Part shown: positions 39,055-47,570 of the stretch, one piece after another
How the letters are laid out: each line of letters opens with the position of its first letter
Numbering within the stretch: position 1 is the first letter of the stretch
Source of the DNA: Planctomycetota bacterium
GTDB taxonomy: Bacteria > Planctomycetota > Phycisphaerae > Phycisphaerales > Phycisphaeraceae
NCBI GenBank assembly: GCA_016350165.1
Contig: CP066225.1
Coordinates: 4,402,001-4,466,000 of the forward strand
DNA: 64,000 nt
Direction: 5' to 3'
Program-made: the position numbers and the translations under genes
The notes under the pieces: generated by a model
Told to the model about the DNA's origin: nothing
What the model saw: only the letters and a program-made list of their open reading frames with translations
Database searches by the model: none

Positions 39055-42000
39055 ATGAGCAGGTTTGATCGAGCAAGTGTTCGTATAAAGGTCGGTGTTG
39101 TCGGGGCATTTGTGGGTGGGATAACTGCATTAATGAGTGCGATGGGTGTGGTGAATGGTGAGCCGACGGTTTATCCATTTTTGCATGAGCCGCGTGACTA
39201 TGTGGAGTATTACAGACGTGAGACACCACCGGTTTCGTGGGATGTGTTTGATGGCCAAATGAAGGTGAAGACGAAAATTGGCTTGAAGATGGATTACACT
39301 GGCGATGTGTTTTGCGGGCGTGTGATGAAAATTGAAGAATCATCACTGGCTAAAGAGGGACGTGTTGCTGAATTAGAAGAGCAAATGAAAGTGGCGAAAG
39401 AGGCGGGGTATTATGTACGCTTGGGTGGGTTTAAGGTTTATCGTGTGAAGGGGCTGGATTTACAAAATTTCAACGAACGTACTACATATGAAGATTCATA
39501 TGCGAAAGTAAGTCGTGAGCTATATGATATCTGGGGAGATCAATATTTTGGAATGCAGTTTGGTGAATCAGATGCATCGTACTTGAATTTATCAGGTTCG
39601 CATGTTTTTCCGTACAAGCGTACACGTGTTGGGCAGGCGATTGATTTTTTAGATCATTATCAATGGTATGGTGTGCATACGGGGAATCGTATTTTGGCGC
39701 ATCATAATGAAACGTTGTGGCCCTATGCATGTAATGACTCAGCTACGACAATGGGTGGTGCGCAAACATTTTATCGAGGCAATACAAACCCTCGCATTCA
39801 TTTCGCATTCTTCCGTGGCATGGGTAAACAGTACGGCTTGTTGTGGCAAGGTGGTGTGTCAGGGAATAATGTTTGGAAAAGTAAAGCTCATGAAGAGGAA
39901 TTGAGAGCAGAAATTAGAGCAGCAGGATTGCCTGTGGAGCCTTCTAAAGATGGGTTGTACCCACTAAAAATCAAAGGCAATCGGGCACGACGTAAGCTGT
40001 TTAACATGAATGAACTGAAGGGATGCAGTATTGGTATGCTTCGTCGTATGACTTATGCGATGTACTGCTGGAACGGCATGTTCATGGATTATGAAATAGG
40101 TGCTTTGGTTTGGGGAGCTCGGAATGAGGCGCCAAAGGTTTCGCCAACAGGGGATATGTTTAACAAGTTTGATAAATTTGTAAAAACATATGGTGGACCA
40201 GGTCCGATGGTTACGCCAGTCGCGTTTTTGACAGATTATTATGCTGGTTGGCGTGTACCTAATAAAGAAAGAAAACGAGAGATAGTATGGAATTGTTTGC
40301 CTTATGAAAATGGCGATTACATGCTATTGAATCTCTTTAATGTTGTTTATCCAAATCATTTCAATTTGCCGTTGCATGATAGTAAACGATATATGCTTCC
40401 GGATACGCCTTACGGTGATATTGTTGATGCTCTAACTCATGATGTACGGCAGGAAATATTGGATCGATATGGATTGGTTGTGATCGGTACGGAACTCAAA
40501 CACGATATCGAAACAACTCGTTTGAAGCTTGATCGTTTTGTTGAGCAGGGCGGGCAGGTTGTTATAACAGCGGCAAATGCTGCCAAGCTATATCCGGAGT
40601 GGGGAATAACTTCTCAGGTAAATAAAGTAAAATCAGGCAGTGTTATTGCTTGGCATGATGGTGTAAAAGATAAAGAAGCATATTCGTTTGACTTGATTAA
40701 TGCTTCATCAATTCCTGCTGACGCTAAAGTTCTTGCTGAAATCAATGGGCAAGTCGCAGCATTTGAAGTTATCAAAGGTGAAGGAAGTATTTCCTGTGTA
40801 CTTAGTCCGTATGGTCTGAATAATAAACGTCTGAAGATGAATTGGCCACCACGCAAGAAAGAGGTACAGCAAAAGAAGAAAGCTGCACTTGCATGGTTTA
40901 AAAATCTTAAGCCTTTAGGGTACACACATGAATTTTCGACGCTTATGCAGAAGGTTCTCGATGCGAAGTTAAGTGAGCAGCGGTTGTTTAGTGTAGGTGA
41001 AAAACTATCGCATATTGTCAATTATAAGGGTGAAAAAGAGTATTTGTTGACTATTATGAATGACACACTTGAAAGCCAACCTTTTGAGATTGTGTCGCAT
41101 ATCGGCAATGTCGAATCCATTCAAGAGATAGATCTTTTTGACGAATATCTGAAACAAAATCCAAGTTTCTTCCCATTTGGTTATCAAGATAATTTAAGGC
41201 AGCAAAACGATAATGAAGATTTTATTATGGGCAGTGATGTGCGTATTTTTGTTGTTAAGTTAAAAGCTGATACTTCACGAATATTACCTGAAATTGAATT
41301 AAAAGATAAACCAGAAAAACGCTTGATCGCAGTAAAAGGTATTAAATCCTTACGGCATCAATTAATGAAGTGGCCTTCTTACAAGCGATATCTCGAAGGT
41401 GTTAATCTTACAGGCCAAATGCTATTAGATACCAGTGATTCTTGGCTGTATGAAGAGGCGAAGATATTTAATCGTGAGAAGATTCGATTTGTTATTGATG
41501 CTCGCGATATTGTAGCTGTGAAGGACTTTAGAAATTTAATTAATAAGATGTCATACCTTGAAGGGGCGGAGGAAATTGTTGTAAATCGAATCAATGATTC
41601 TGTGAAAGTGTTACTCAACAATAATCGTATTCGAGTAATTGATGCAGGCAGTGATATTGTATTTGTTAGTAAAGCTGACCAGTTGCCAGCAGATGATTTT
41701 AGTGGTGATATTGTATTGAATTGCTTGTATGACAACTGGGATGATCTATATCACGATATTCGTATTGTTTGGGAAAATGATCTTACAGGACATCTACGCG
41801 GTGAGCAGGTTAGCTCGGAGAACGTTAGTAAAGCGGTTGTGAAGAAAGCAAATCAAAATCGTTTTATTAGCTTACGTGGTGATATTGAAGATCTTCAGAC
41901 AACAATTAAAGATACCGATCGTTTTTTCGAGCGTTTTGGCGGTATTAATCTAGATTCAAGGTATGTGTTTGCAAGCTCAATTGACAGAGTGAAAGCAGAT

Positions 42001-42597
42001 GCTGCATGGCTTAAAGAGAAAAAGATCAGTGTTGTCGTTGATTTTAGTATGGTCATGGACAACTACAAAGGTGTGACACTTCTTAAGCAGCAGCCATATC
42101 AGTATGAATGGGGTAAAAAGTATGCAAAGGACGTTTTTGAGAAAATGCATATTTTGGGAGCTAAGCAAGCTGTTTTCATGTTGATGAGTCGAGGCAAGAA
42201 TGATTTGGTACGCGACAGCCTAAGAGAGTTTTCGAAGATTGCTGTAAAGAATAATGTACAAATCACATTAAGAACACGTACAGGCTTGATGTATCGTAAG
42301 GCTGTTGAAGTTCTTGATTCATTGGGACAAAAAAATGTGAAAATTGCATGTTCAACAATGACAGATAAAGATCCTGTAGGTGTATATAAACAGGACAAGG
42401 GTAAAAATATTAGCATGATTTTATTGAGTAGTGCAGGTAAAGGTTTAGATAACATTATTACCTATCCTGTTTCTATGCAGATGAGTGGTGAGATCAATGT
42501 AAAAGAGCTGAGTAAGCAAAAGGTTATTCAAGTGCTTGATGGTGAGTATTTGAGTAATGATGAACTTGAGCGTGATCTTGAGTTTATGGGTTGGTGA
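39055..42597 (+). CDS. Large secreted protein of unknown family, paralogue B (putative glycan-active)
   Basis: 1180 aa from the ATG at 39055, eight bases after AGGAG; a GTG six codons earlier is less likely. A signal peptide/anchor covers ~residues 8-37 (IKVGVVGAFVGGITALMSAM). It is collinear with paralogue A: YPFLHEPRDYVEYYRRETPPVSW, MQFGESDASYLNLS (from residue 167), GKQYGLLWQGGVSG, DTPYGDIVDAL with YGLVVIGTEL and FVEQGGQVVITA (amidotransferase-like segment). The same duplicated C-terminal unit is present (starting ~754 and ~934: RLIAVKGIKSLRHQL...EGVNL and RFISLRGDIEDLQTT...FFERFGGINL). No family is recognised. It heads an apparent operon with a serine-type sulfatase (38 bases) and a GH29 fucosidase (16 bases), which supports action on a sulfated fucan. 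Confidence 0.8.
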   Translation: MSRFDRASVRIKVGVVGAFVGGITALMSAMGVVNGEPTVYPFLHEPRDYVEYYRRETPPVSWDVFDGQMKVKTKIGLKMDYTGDVFCGRVMKIEESSLAKEGRVAELEEQMKVAKEAGYYVRLGGFKVYRVKGLDLQNFNERTTYEDSYAKVSRELYDIWGDQYFGMQFGESDASYLNLSGSHVFPYKRTRVGQAIDFLDHYQWYGVHTGNRILAHHNETLWPYACNDSATTMGGAQTFYRGNTNPRIHFAFFRGMGKQYGLLWQGGVSGNNVWKSKAHEEELRAEIRAAGLPVEPSKDGLYPLKIKGNRARRKLFNMNELKGCSIGMLRRMTYAMYCWNGMFMDYEIGALVWGARNEAPKVSPTGDMFNKFDKFVKTYGGPGPMVTPVAFLTDYYAGWRVPNKERKREIVWNCLPYENGDYMLLNLFNVVYPNHFNLPLHDSKRYMLPDTPYGDIVDALTHDVRQEILDRYGLVVIGTELKHDIETTRLKLDRFVEQGGQVVITAANAAKLYPEWGITSQVNKVKSGSVIAWHDGVKDKEAYSFDLINASSIPADAKVLAEINGQVAAFEVIKGEGSISCVLSPYGLNNKRLKMNWPPRKKEVQQKKKAALAWFKNLKPLGYTHEFSTLMQKVLDAKLSEQRLFSVGEKLSHIVNYKGEKEYLLTIMNDTLESQPFEIVSHIGNVESIQEIDLFDEYLKQNPSFFPFGYQDNLRQQNDNEDFIMGSDVRIFVVKLKADTSRILPEIELKDKPEKRLIAVKGIKSLRHQLMKWPSYKRYLEGVNLTGQMLLDTSDSWLYEEAKIFNREKIRFVIDARDIVAVKDFRNLINKMSYLEGAEEIVVNRINDSVKVLLNNNRIRVIDAGSDIVFVSKADQLPADDFSGDIVLNCLYDNWDDLYHDIRIVWENDLTGHLRGEQVSSENVSKAVVKKANQNRFISLRGDIEDLQTTIKDTDRFFERFGGINLDSRYVFASSIDRVKADAAWLKEKKISVVVDFSMVMDNYKGVTLLKQQPYQYEWGKKYAKDVFEKMHILGAKQAVFMLMSRGKNDLVRDSLREFSKIAVKNNVQITLRTRTGLMYRKAVEVLDSLGQKNVKIACSTMTDKDPVGVYKQDKGKNISMILLSSAGKGLDNIITYPVSMQMSGEINVKELSKQKVIQVLDGEYLSNDELERDLEFMGW

Positions 42598-42635
42598 ATC
42601 AACCAACCAGATTTAGTTGAATGATTGGTATAACA

Positions 42636-44204
42636 ATGAAAAAAGCATTTTCGATAGCAGCAATTTCAGCAGGTACTATATTAGGTGCGCAGAGTGTAAA
42701 TGCTGAGGTAACGAAGCCGAATATTGTCATAATATTTGCAGATGATATGGGGTATGGTGACGTTAGTGGATTGAATGAAAACTCAAAAATTCAAACACCT
42801 AATATTGATCGTTTAGTGAATGAGGGGATGGTATTCACTGATGCTCATACCAGCTCATCCGTTAGTACACCAAGTCGTTATAGCTTAATGACGGGTCGGT
42901 ACAGTTGGAGAACATGGCTAAAGAGTCGTGTTTTGAACGGGTATCAACGAGCTTTAATTCCGCCAGATCGAGTAACATTGCCTTCCATGTTACGTGAGAA
43001 TGGCTACAGAACTGCGATGATCGGTAAGTGGCATCTTGGTATGAATATGGCTACTGATGGTAGTGTTTCAGAAGCGATGGATATCAAAATACCACAGACA
43101 GCAATTGATTTTCGAGGTCGTATAACTGGTGGCCCAGCCGATGTAGGTTTTGATACGTTCTATGGATTATCTGCTTCGCTAGATTTTCCGCCTTATGTTT
43201 TTATCAATCAAGATCGTTTTGAACAAGTACCACTAAAGTACTATGACAATTGGAAGATTGATAAATCTAATACATTTGGTCGTGAAGGTTATGCTGATGC
43301 GAATTTAGTAGCTCAGGATGCAATGCCACGTCTAACACGCAAAACCGTGGAATACATCGAAAACTACGATGACGACAAGCCGTTCTTCTTATATATGCCA
43401 TTAACCGCACCACATACTCCAATTGCACCGAATAGTCGTTTTATTGGCCAAAGTGGTTTGAATGCATATGGCGATTTTTGCCTTGAAGTAGATGATACTG
43501 TTGGTCAAGTATTGGATGCACTTGATCGTAGTGGTTTAAGTGAAGAGACCATTGTTATTTTCAGCTCAGATAATGGTTGTTCTAATGCTGCGAATATTCC
43601 GCAGATGGAAAAGCGTGGACATTATCCAAGCTATATATATCGTGGTTCTAAAGCGGATATATGGGAAGGCGGGCATCGCGTGCCGATGCTTGTTCGTTGG
43701 CCAGATGTTGTTAAGCCGGGTGGTGAATCTGATGCGATGATTGGCCTTGTTGATGTGCTTGCTACTTTTGCAGATATGGTTGACTATGACTTGGCGGATA
43801 ATGCTGGGGAAGATAGTGAAAGCTTTATGCAAGCCTTGCGTGGTATGCGTTTAAAATCAGAACGTAAAGGAATCATCAATCATACTGTCTTTGGCTATTT
43901 TGCGATTAGAACAAAAGATTGGAAGTTAATCTTTTGCCCAGGCTCTGGTGGATGGACTGCGCCAAAGGATAATCAAGCGCGTGAACTCGGTTTACCTGAA
44001 ATGCAGTTGTATCACATCGCGACAGATCCCGGTGAGAAAAGCAATATCATCGATAAACATCCAGATAAGGTTAAGGAACTCACCGAATTAATAACTAAAT
44101 ACGTTGAAGATGGTAGAAGTACTTCTGGTGAAATACAGAAGAATGATACAAGTAACGATTGGGAACAGCTTGTCTGGATGAGTTCCGAAGCAAATAACGA
44201 ATAG
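42636..44204 (+). CDS. Secreted S1 sulfatase (serine type)
   Basis: 522 aa from the ATG at 42636, chosen because it opens a clean Sec signal (MKKAFSIAAISAGTILG, ending SVNAE); an ATG five codons earlier is possible and neither has a strong Shine-Dalgarno. S1 features are FADDMGYGDVSGLNENSK, the activation motif S-T-P-S-R in SVSTPSRYSLMTGRY, GKWHLGMNM, SSDNGC and DIWEGGHRVPMLVRWP. It needs anSME-type maturation of the serine. It closely resembles the sulfatase at 35751, including the ASLDFPPYVFINQ and LYMPLTAPHTPIAP segments. Periplasmic or extracellular desulfation of the same glycan is expected. Confidence 0.95.
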   Translation: MKKAFSIAAISAGTILGAQSVNAEVTKPNIVIIFADDMGYGDVSGLNENSKIQTPNIDRLVNEGMVFTDAHTSSSVSTPSRYSLMTGRYSWRTWLKSRVLNGYQRALIPPDRVTLPSMLRENGYRTAMIGKWHLGMNMATDGSVSEAMDIKIPQTAIDFRGRITGGPADVGFDTFYGLSASLDFPPYVFINQDRFEQVPLKYYDNWKIDKSNTFGREGYADANLVAQDAMPRLTRKTVEYIENYDDDKPFFLYMPLTAPHTPIAPNSRFIGQSGLNAYGDFCLEVDDTVGQVLDALDRSGLSEETIVIFSSDNGCSNAANIPQMEKRGHYPSYIYRGSKADIWEGGHRVPMLVRWPDVVKPGGESDAMIGLVDVLATFADMVDYDLADNAGEDSESFMQALRGMRLKSERKGIINHTVFGYFAIRTKDWKLIFCPGSGGWTAPKDNQARELGLPEMQLYHIATDPGEKSNIIDKHPDKVKELTELITKYVEDGRSTSGEIQKNDTSNDWEQLVWMSSEANNE

Positions 44205-44220
44205 TTGAAAGGGCTTTTTG

Positions 44221-45591
44221 ATGCCTGATACAAAGTGGTTTTGTGATGCACGTTTTGGCATCTTCATGCACTGGGGCTTATATAGTATTCCTGCAGGTGT
44301 GTGGCAAGGTAAAAAAATGGGGAGGAACTGGTACTCTGAGTGGATACGAATGCAGCACAAATGGCCAGAGCCCGGCGGCATTCCACGTGAAGAGTATGAT
44401 ACACTTTTAGAGCAATTTAACCCTGATAATTTTCAGCCAGATGTCTGGGTAAAACAATTTAAAGATGCTGGAGCTAAGTATTTTTTAATCACAGCTAAGC
44501 ATCATGATGGGTTTGCTCTTTGGCCTAGTAAAGTTTCGAGCTACAACGTTTATGATGCGACACCATTAAAGCGTGATGTTCTAGGAGAACTCAAAGACGC
44601 TTGCGACAAATATGGGCTTGAGTACGGATTTTACTATTCTCATTGGCTTGACTGGGAGCACCCTGGCGGAGCATTGCCACCGTGGCCAAGTCGTGAAAAT
44701 CCAAAAGATCCACCTATGGTGCAGCCAAGTCAAGAATCTTTTGATCAATATTGGTATGAAAAATGTGTGCCTCAGGTTAAAGAATTAATTGATAACTATG
44801 ATGCAAAATTCTTTTGGTTTGATAGTTGGGATGACAAATCATCACATTTTTTAACGGAAGAGCGTTTGGATGCATTGATCAATACGGTTAGAAATGCTAG
44901 CGATAAATGCTTGATTAATAGCCGTATTGGTACGACATGGTCTCATCCCAAAGGAGATAGTATTGTTGATTATCTTTCAATGGGTGACAATGAATTTCCT
45001 GATCAAAAGTTTGCAAGACCATGGGAAACCTCAGGGACATTCAATGAATCTTGGGCGTGTCACAAGCTGGATTATTCATGGAAATCTACTCAAACCCTAC
45101 TGAAGTGTTTGGTAGATAATACATCCAGAGGGGGTAATTTTCAGTTGAATGTTGGCCCTAATGCTGATGGCACGTTTGGTATTGCTATGATTCGTCGTCT
45201 CAAAGAGATAGGTGCATGGCTTGATGTGAATGGTGAAGCTATTTATGGAACCGAGCCCGTTGCATTAGAAGAACCGGAATGGGGACGTATCGTTAAGAGC
45301 GAATTAGACGATGGCAATACACGCTTGTATTGCCATGTTTATGATTGGCAATCCGGTTGTGATTTAGAAATAGCAGGTTTAACAAATGAAATACAACAGG
45401 TATTTGTTTTAGAGTCAGGTGAAGCTCTTGAGTATATTTCTAATGACTCAAAAGCAAGTGTTACGTTAACAAGTCATTGTCCTGATGAACGTATTTCAGT
45501 TATTATTTGTGATGTGGTAGGGCATGTTGCATCGTTTGCTGATGAACAAATCGGTATAGATTCCAAGCCGCATTCAAATTTTGCATTTTAA
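44221..45591 (+). CDS. GH29 alpha-L-fucosidase, cytoplasmic
   Basis: 456 aa from the ATG at 44221. The GH29 barrel is clear from the first residues: FCDARFGIFMHWGLYSIPAG, ITAKHHDGFALWPSKVSSYNV, YGFYYSHWLDWEHP. The catalytic nucleophile is the aspartate in FFWFDSWD (about residue 201). SYKSTQTLLKCLVDNTSRGGNFQLNVGPNADG-like text closes the barrel, and a short beta domain ends the protein. There is no signal peptide, so it should release fucose from imported, desulfated oligosaccharides by the retaining GH29 mechanism. It follows the serine-type sulfatase by 16 bases and ends with a strong hairpin. Confidence 0.95.
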   Translation: MPDTKWFCDARFGIFMHWGLYSIPAGVWQGKKMGRNWYSEWIRMQHKWPEPGGIPREEYDTLLEQFNPDNFQPDVWVKQFKDAGAKYFLITAKHHDGFALWPSKVSSYNVYDATPLKRDVLGELKDACDKYGLEYGFYYSHWLDWEHPGGALPPWPSRENPKDPPMVQPSQESFDQYWYEKCVPQVKELIDNYDAKFFWFDSWDDKSSHFLTEERLDALINTVRNASDKCLINSRIGTTWSHPKGDSIVDYLSMGDNEFPDQKFARPWETSGTFNESWACHKLDYSWKSTQTLLKCLVDNTSRGGNFQLNVGPNADGTFGIAMIRRLKEIGAWLDVNGEAIYGTEPVALEEPEWGRIVKSELDDGNTRLYCHVYDWQSGCDLEIAGLTNEIQQVFVLESGEALEYISNDSKASVTLTSHCPDERISVIICDVVGHVASFADEQIGIDSKPHSNFAF

Positions 45592-45607
45592 TTTAGTAAC
45601 AAACTAT

Positions 45608-45639
45608 AGCGATGTCTATGCTGAGTTATAGGCATCGCT
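45608..45639 (+). terminator. 12-bp hairpin between the two fucosidase genes
   Basis: AGCGATGTCTAT (45608-45619) pairs with ATAGGCATCGCT (45628-45639) with one G-T wobble and an 8-base loop, 16 bases after the stop codon. No T-run follows, so it may stabilise or process the mRNA, or attenuate, rather than terminate fully. Confidence 0.55.
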
Positions 45640-45716
45640 ACATATTACTCCGTGTGTCATTTATTTTTCGATTTTCTTCATATCAGAATCAATGCATCGT
45701 TTTGGAGGTATTGATA

Positions 45717-47534
45717 TTGTTATCTTATAACTTGCGAATAATGATCAACAGTGTCCTTGTTCTTGTTGTGTTTTTTTGTGTGTCAGGTTGCCTGGGAAGC
45801 TTCGAAGTGGTTGATTCAAAAACTAGCTTGAATCCTTATGCTAATGAAACGAAGGAGGCACGCGACGAGAGAATGGCATGGTGGCGAGATGCCCGGTTTG
45901 GAATGTTTATTCACTGGGGCTTATATTCTGTTCCAGCTGGTATTCACAATGGACAAAGAATAGGTGGCTACAGTGAATGGATTATGTGTAGCGGCCGAAT
46001 TCCTGTTGATGATTACAATCAATATCTTAAAGATTTTAAACCAGAAAAATTTGATGCCGATGAATGGGTACGAATAGCAAAAGAGGCAGGGATGAAATAT
46101 ATCGTAATCACAACCAAGCACCACGATGGTTTTGCGATGTATCATTCAAAAGTAAGCAAATATAACATTGTTGATGCTACACCATTTGATCGAGATCCGA
46201 TTCGAGAGTTAGCAGATGCATGCAGAAAGCATAATCTCAAATTGGGGTTCTACTATTCTCAATGTATGGATTGGACACATCCTGGCGGAGGTTTTCCTGC
46301 TAATCGGATGAAGTCATTGTGGGATCAAAAACTAGTGGATCAGAATGTAAGTTTTGAAACATACGCAAGAGAAAAAGCTATCCCCCAGCTTAAAGAGCTT
46401 TTAACTGAATACGGTGATGTCGCTGTACTATGGTGGGATACACCGCGCACTATGAATAAAGAGCGTGCAGAAATGTTTTTGCCTTTAATGAAATTGCAGC
46501 CAAATATTATTACGAATAATCGATTGGGTGGCGGTTACATGGGTGATATAAAAACACCCGAGCAATACATACCAATAACTGGCGAAGCTCAGGATTGGGA
46601 AACTTGTATGACTCAAAATGGTTCATGGGGTTATAAATCATACGATCATTCATGGAAATCTACGCAGACATTGTTACGAAATCTTTGCGATATTGTAGCT
46701 AAAGGCGGGAATTATTTACTGAATGTTGGTCCAGATGATAAAGGTGTTATTCCTCAGCCTAACGTTGATTCGTTAAAAGAAATTGGTGAGTGGATGAAAG
46801 TTAATGGCGAATCAATTTATAAAACGAAGAGAGGTCCATATCTACATTTACCTTGGGGTAATTGCTCTCAGAAAAATTTAGGGAGCAATCAAACAGCATT
46901 GTATCTTTATGTATATGAGTGGCCAAAAGATGGAAACATTAAACTAGCCGGCATCAAGAACAAAATTACGAAAATCAATCTACTCGCAGATAAAAGTAAT
47001 TTAGAACATAGAAGATACGGTGAGGATATTGTAATTTTAGGTCCAATTGAGAAGCCAGATAAATTGGTTACAGTTATTGAGGTAGTTATTGATGGGGTGC
47101 CTGACATAAACCTAAAGTTACCAAAACTAAAATCAATAGCTAATCTAAAAGTTAGTGTTAAAGACGCTTTATTATTGAAGAAAGATAGAAGCCTTGAACC
47201 TTTGGCCATAATTGAAAAGGAAGGCACAAGCTGGACAAGTGGATGGAGGTCATGGCAGTCGCGACCTTATTGGTATATCGAAGCGACTGAGCAAGGTATC
47301 TTTGATATATTTTTGACGATGAAAAGCTCTACCGAAAAAGGTTCGTTCGAAGTACATGCATTTGGAAAGAAAGTAGGCATGGTCAACAACTTCGATACGC
47401 AAGGTCGAGCAGTGGATGTTTATGTAGGCCGTGTAAAGGTTAATCAGCCTGGGCACTATGAGATTTCAGTTAAGCCAATTCGAAAAGACTGGGACCCTGT
47501 TAATATAAGTCACATAACAATCCGAAATAAATAG
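45717..47534 (+). CDS. GH29 alpha-L-fucosidase, predicted lipoprotein
   Basis: 605 aa if translation begins at the TTG at 45717, eight bases after GGAGG; an ATG at 45741 lacks a ribosome-binding site and a basic N-terminus. The hydrophobic segment ends in a lipobox, V-S-G-C, so the protein should be lipid-anchored outside the cytoplasm. The GH29 barrel follows: WWRDARFGMFIHWGLYSVPAG, ITTKHHDGFAMYHSKVSKYNI, LGFYYSQCMDWTHP, with the nucleophile aspartate in VLWWDTPRTM (~residue 241). Around residues 500-605 a further beta-sandwich (SWTSGWRSWQSRPYWYIEATEQG) may bind carbohydrate. It pairs with the cytoplasmic GH29 upstream, giving fucosidase activity on both sides of the membrane. Confidence 0.92.
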   Translation: MLSYNLRIMINSVLVLVVFFCVSGCLGSFEVVDSKTSLNPYANETKEARDERMAWWRDARFGMFIHWGLYSVPAGIHNGQRIGGYSEWIMCSGRIPVDDYNQYLKDFKPEKFDADEWVRIAKEAGMKYIVITTKHHDGFAMYHSKVSKYNIVDATPFDRDPIRELADACRKHNLKLGFYYSQCMDWTHPGGGFPANRMKSLWDQKLVDQNVSFETYAREKAIPQLKELLTEYGDVAVLWWDTPRTMNKERAEMFLPLMKLQPNIITNNRLGGGYMGDIKTPEQYIPITGEAQDWETCMTQNGSWGYKSYDHSWKSTQTLLRNLCDIVAKGGNYLLNVGPDDKGVIPQPNVDSLKEIGEWMKVNGESIYKTKRGPYLHLPWGNCSQKNLGSNQTALYLYVYEWPKDGNIKLAGIKNKITKINLLADKSNLEHRRYGEDIVILGPIEKPDKLVTVIEVVIDGVPDINLKLPKLKSIANLKVSVKDALLLKKDRSLEPLAIIEKEGTSWTSGWRSWQSRPYWYIEATEQGIFDIFLTMKSSTEKGSFEVHAFGKKVGMVNNFDTQGRAVDVYVGRVKVNQPGHYEISVKPIRKDWDPVNISHITIRNK

Positions 47535-47545
47535 CCAACAAAAAT

Positions 47546-47568
47546 CCTGCTTTAAGCAGGCTTTTATT
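47546..47568. terminator. Bidirectional terminator between fucosidase and sulfatase genes
   Basis: CCTGCT-TTA-AGCAGG (47546-47560) is followed by CTTTTATTT on the plus strand and by ATTTTTG on the minus strand. It lies between convergent genes. Confidence 0.85.
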
Positions 47569-47570
47569 TG

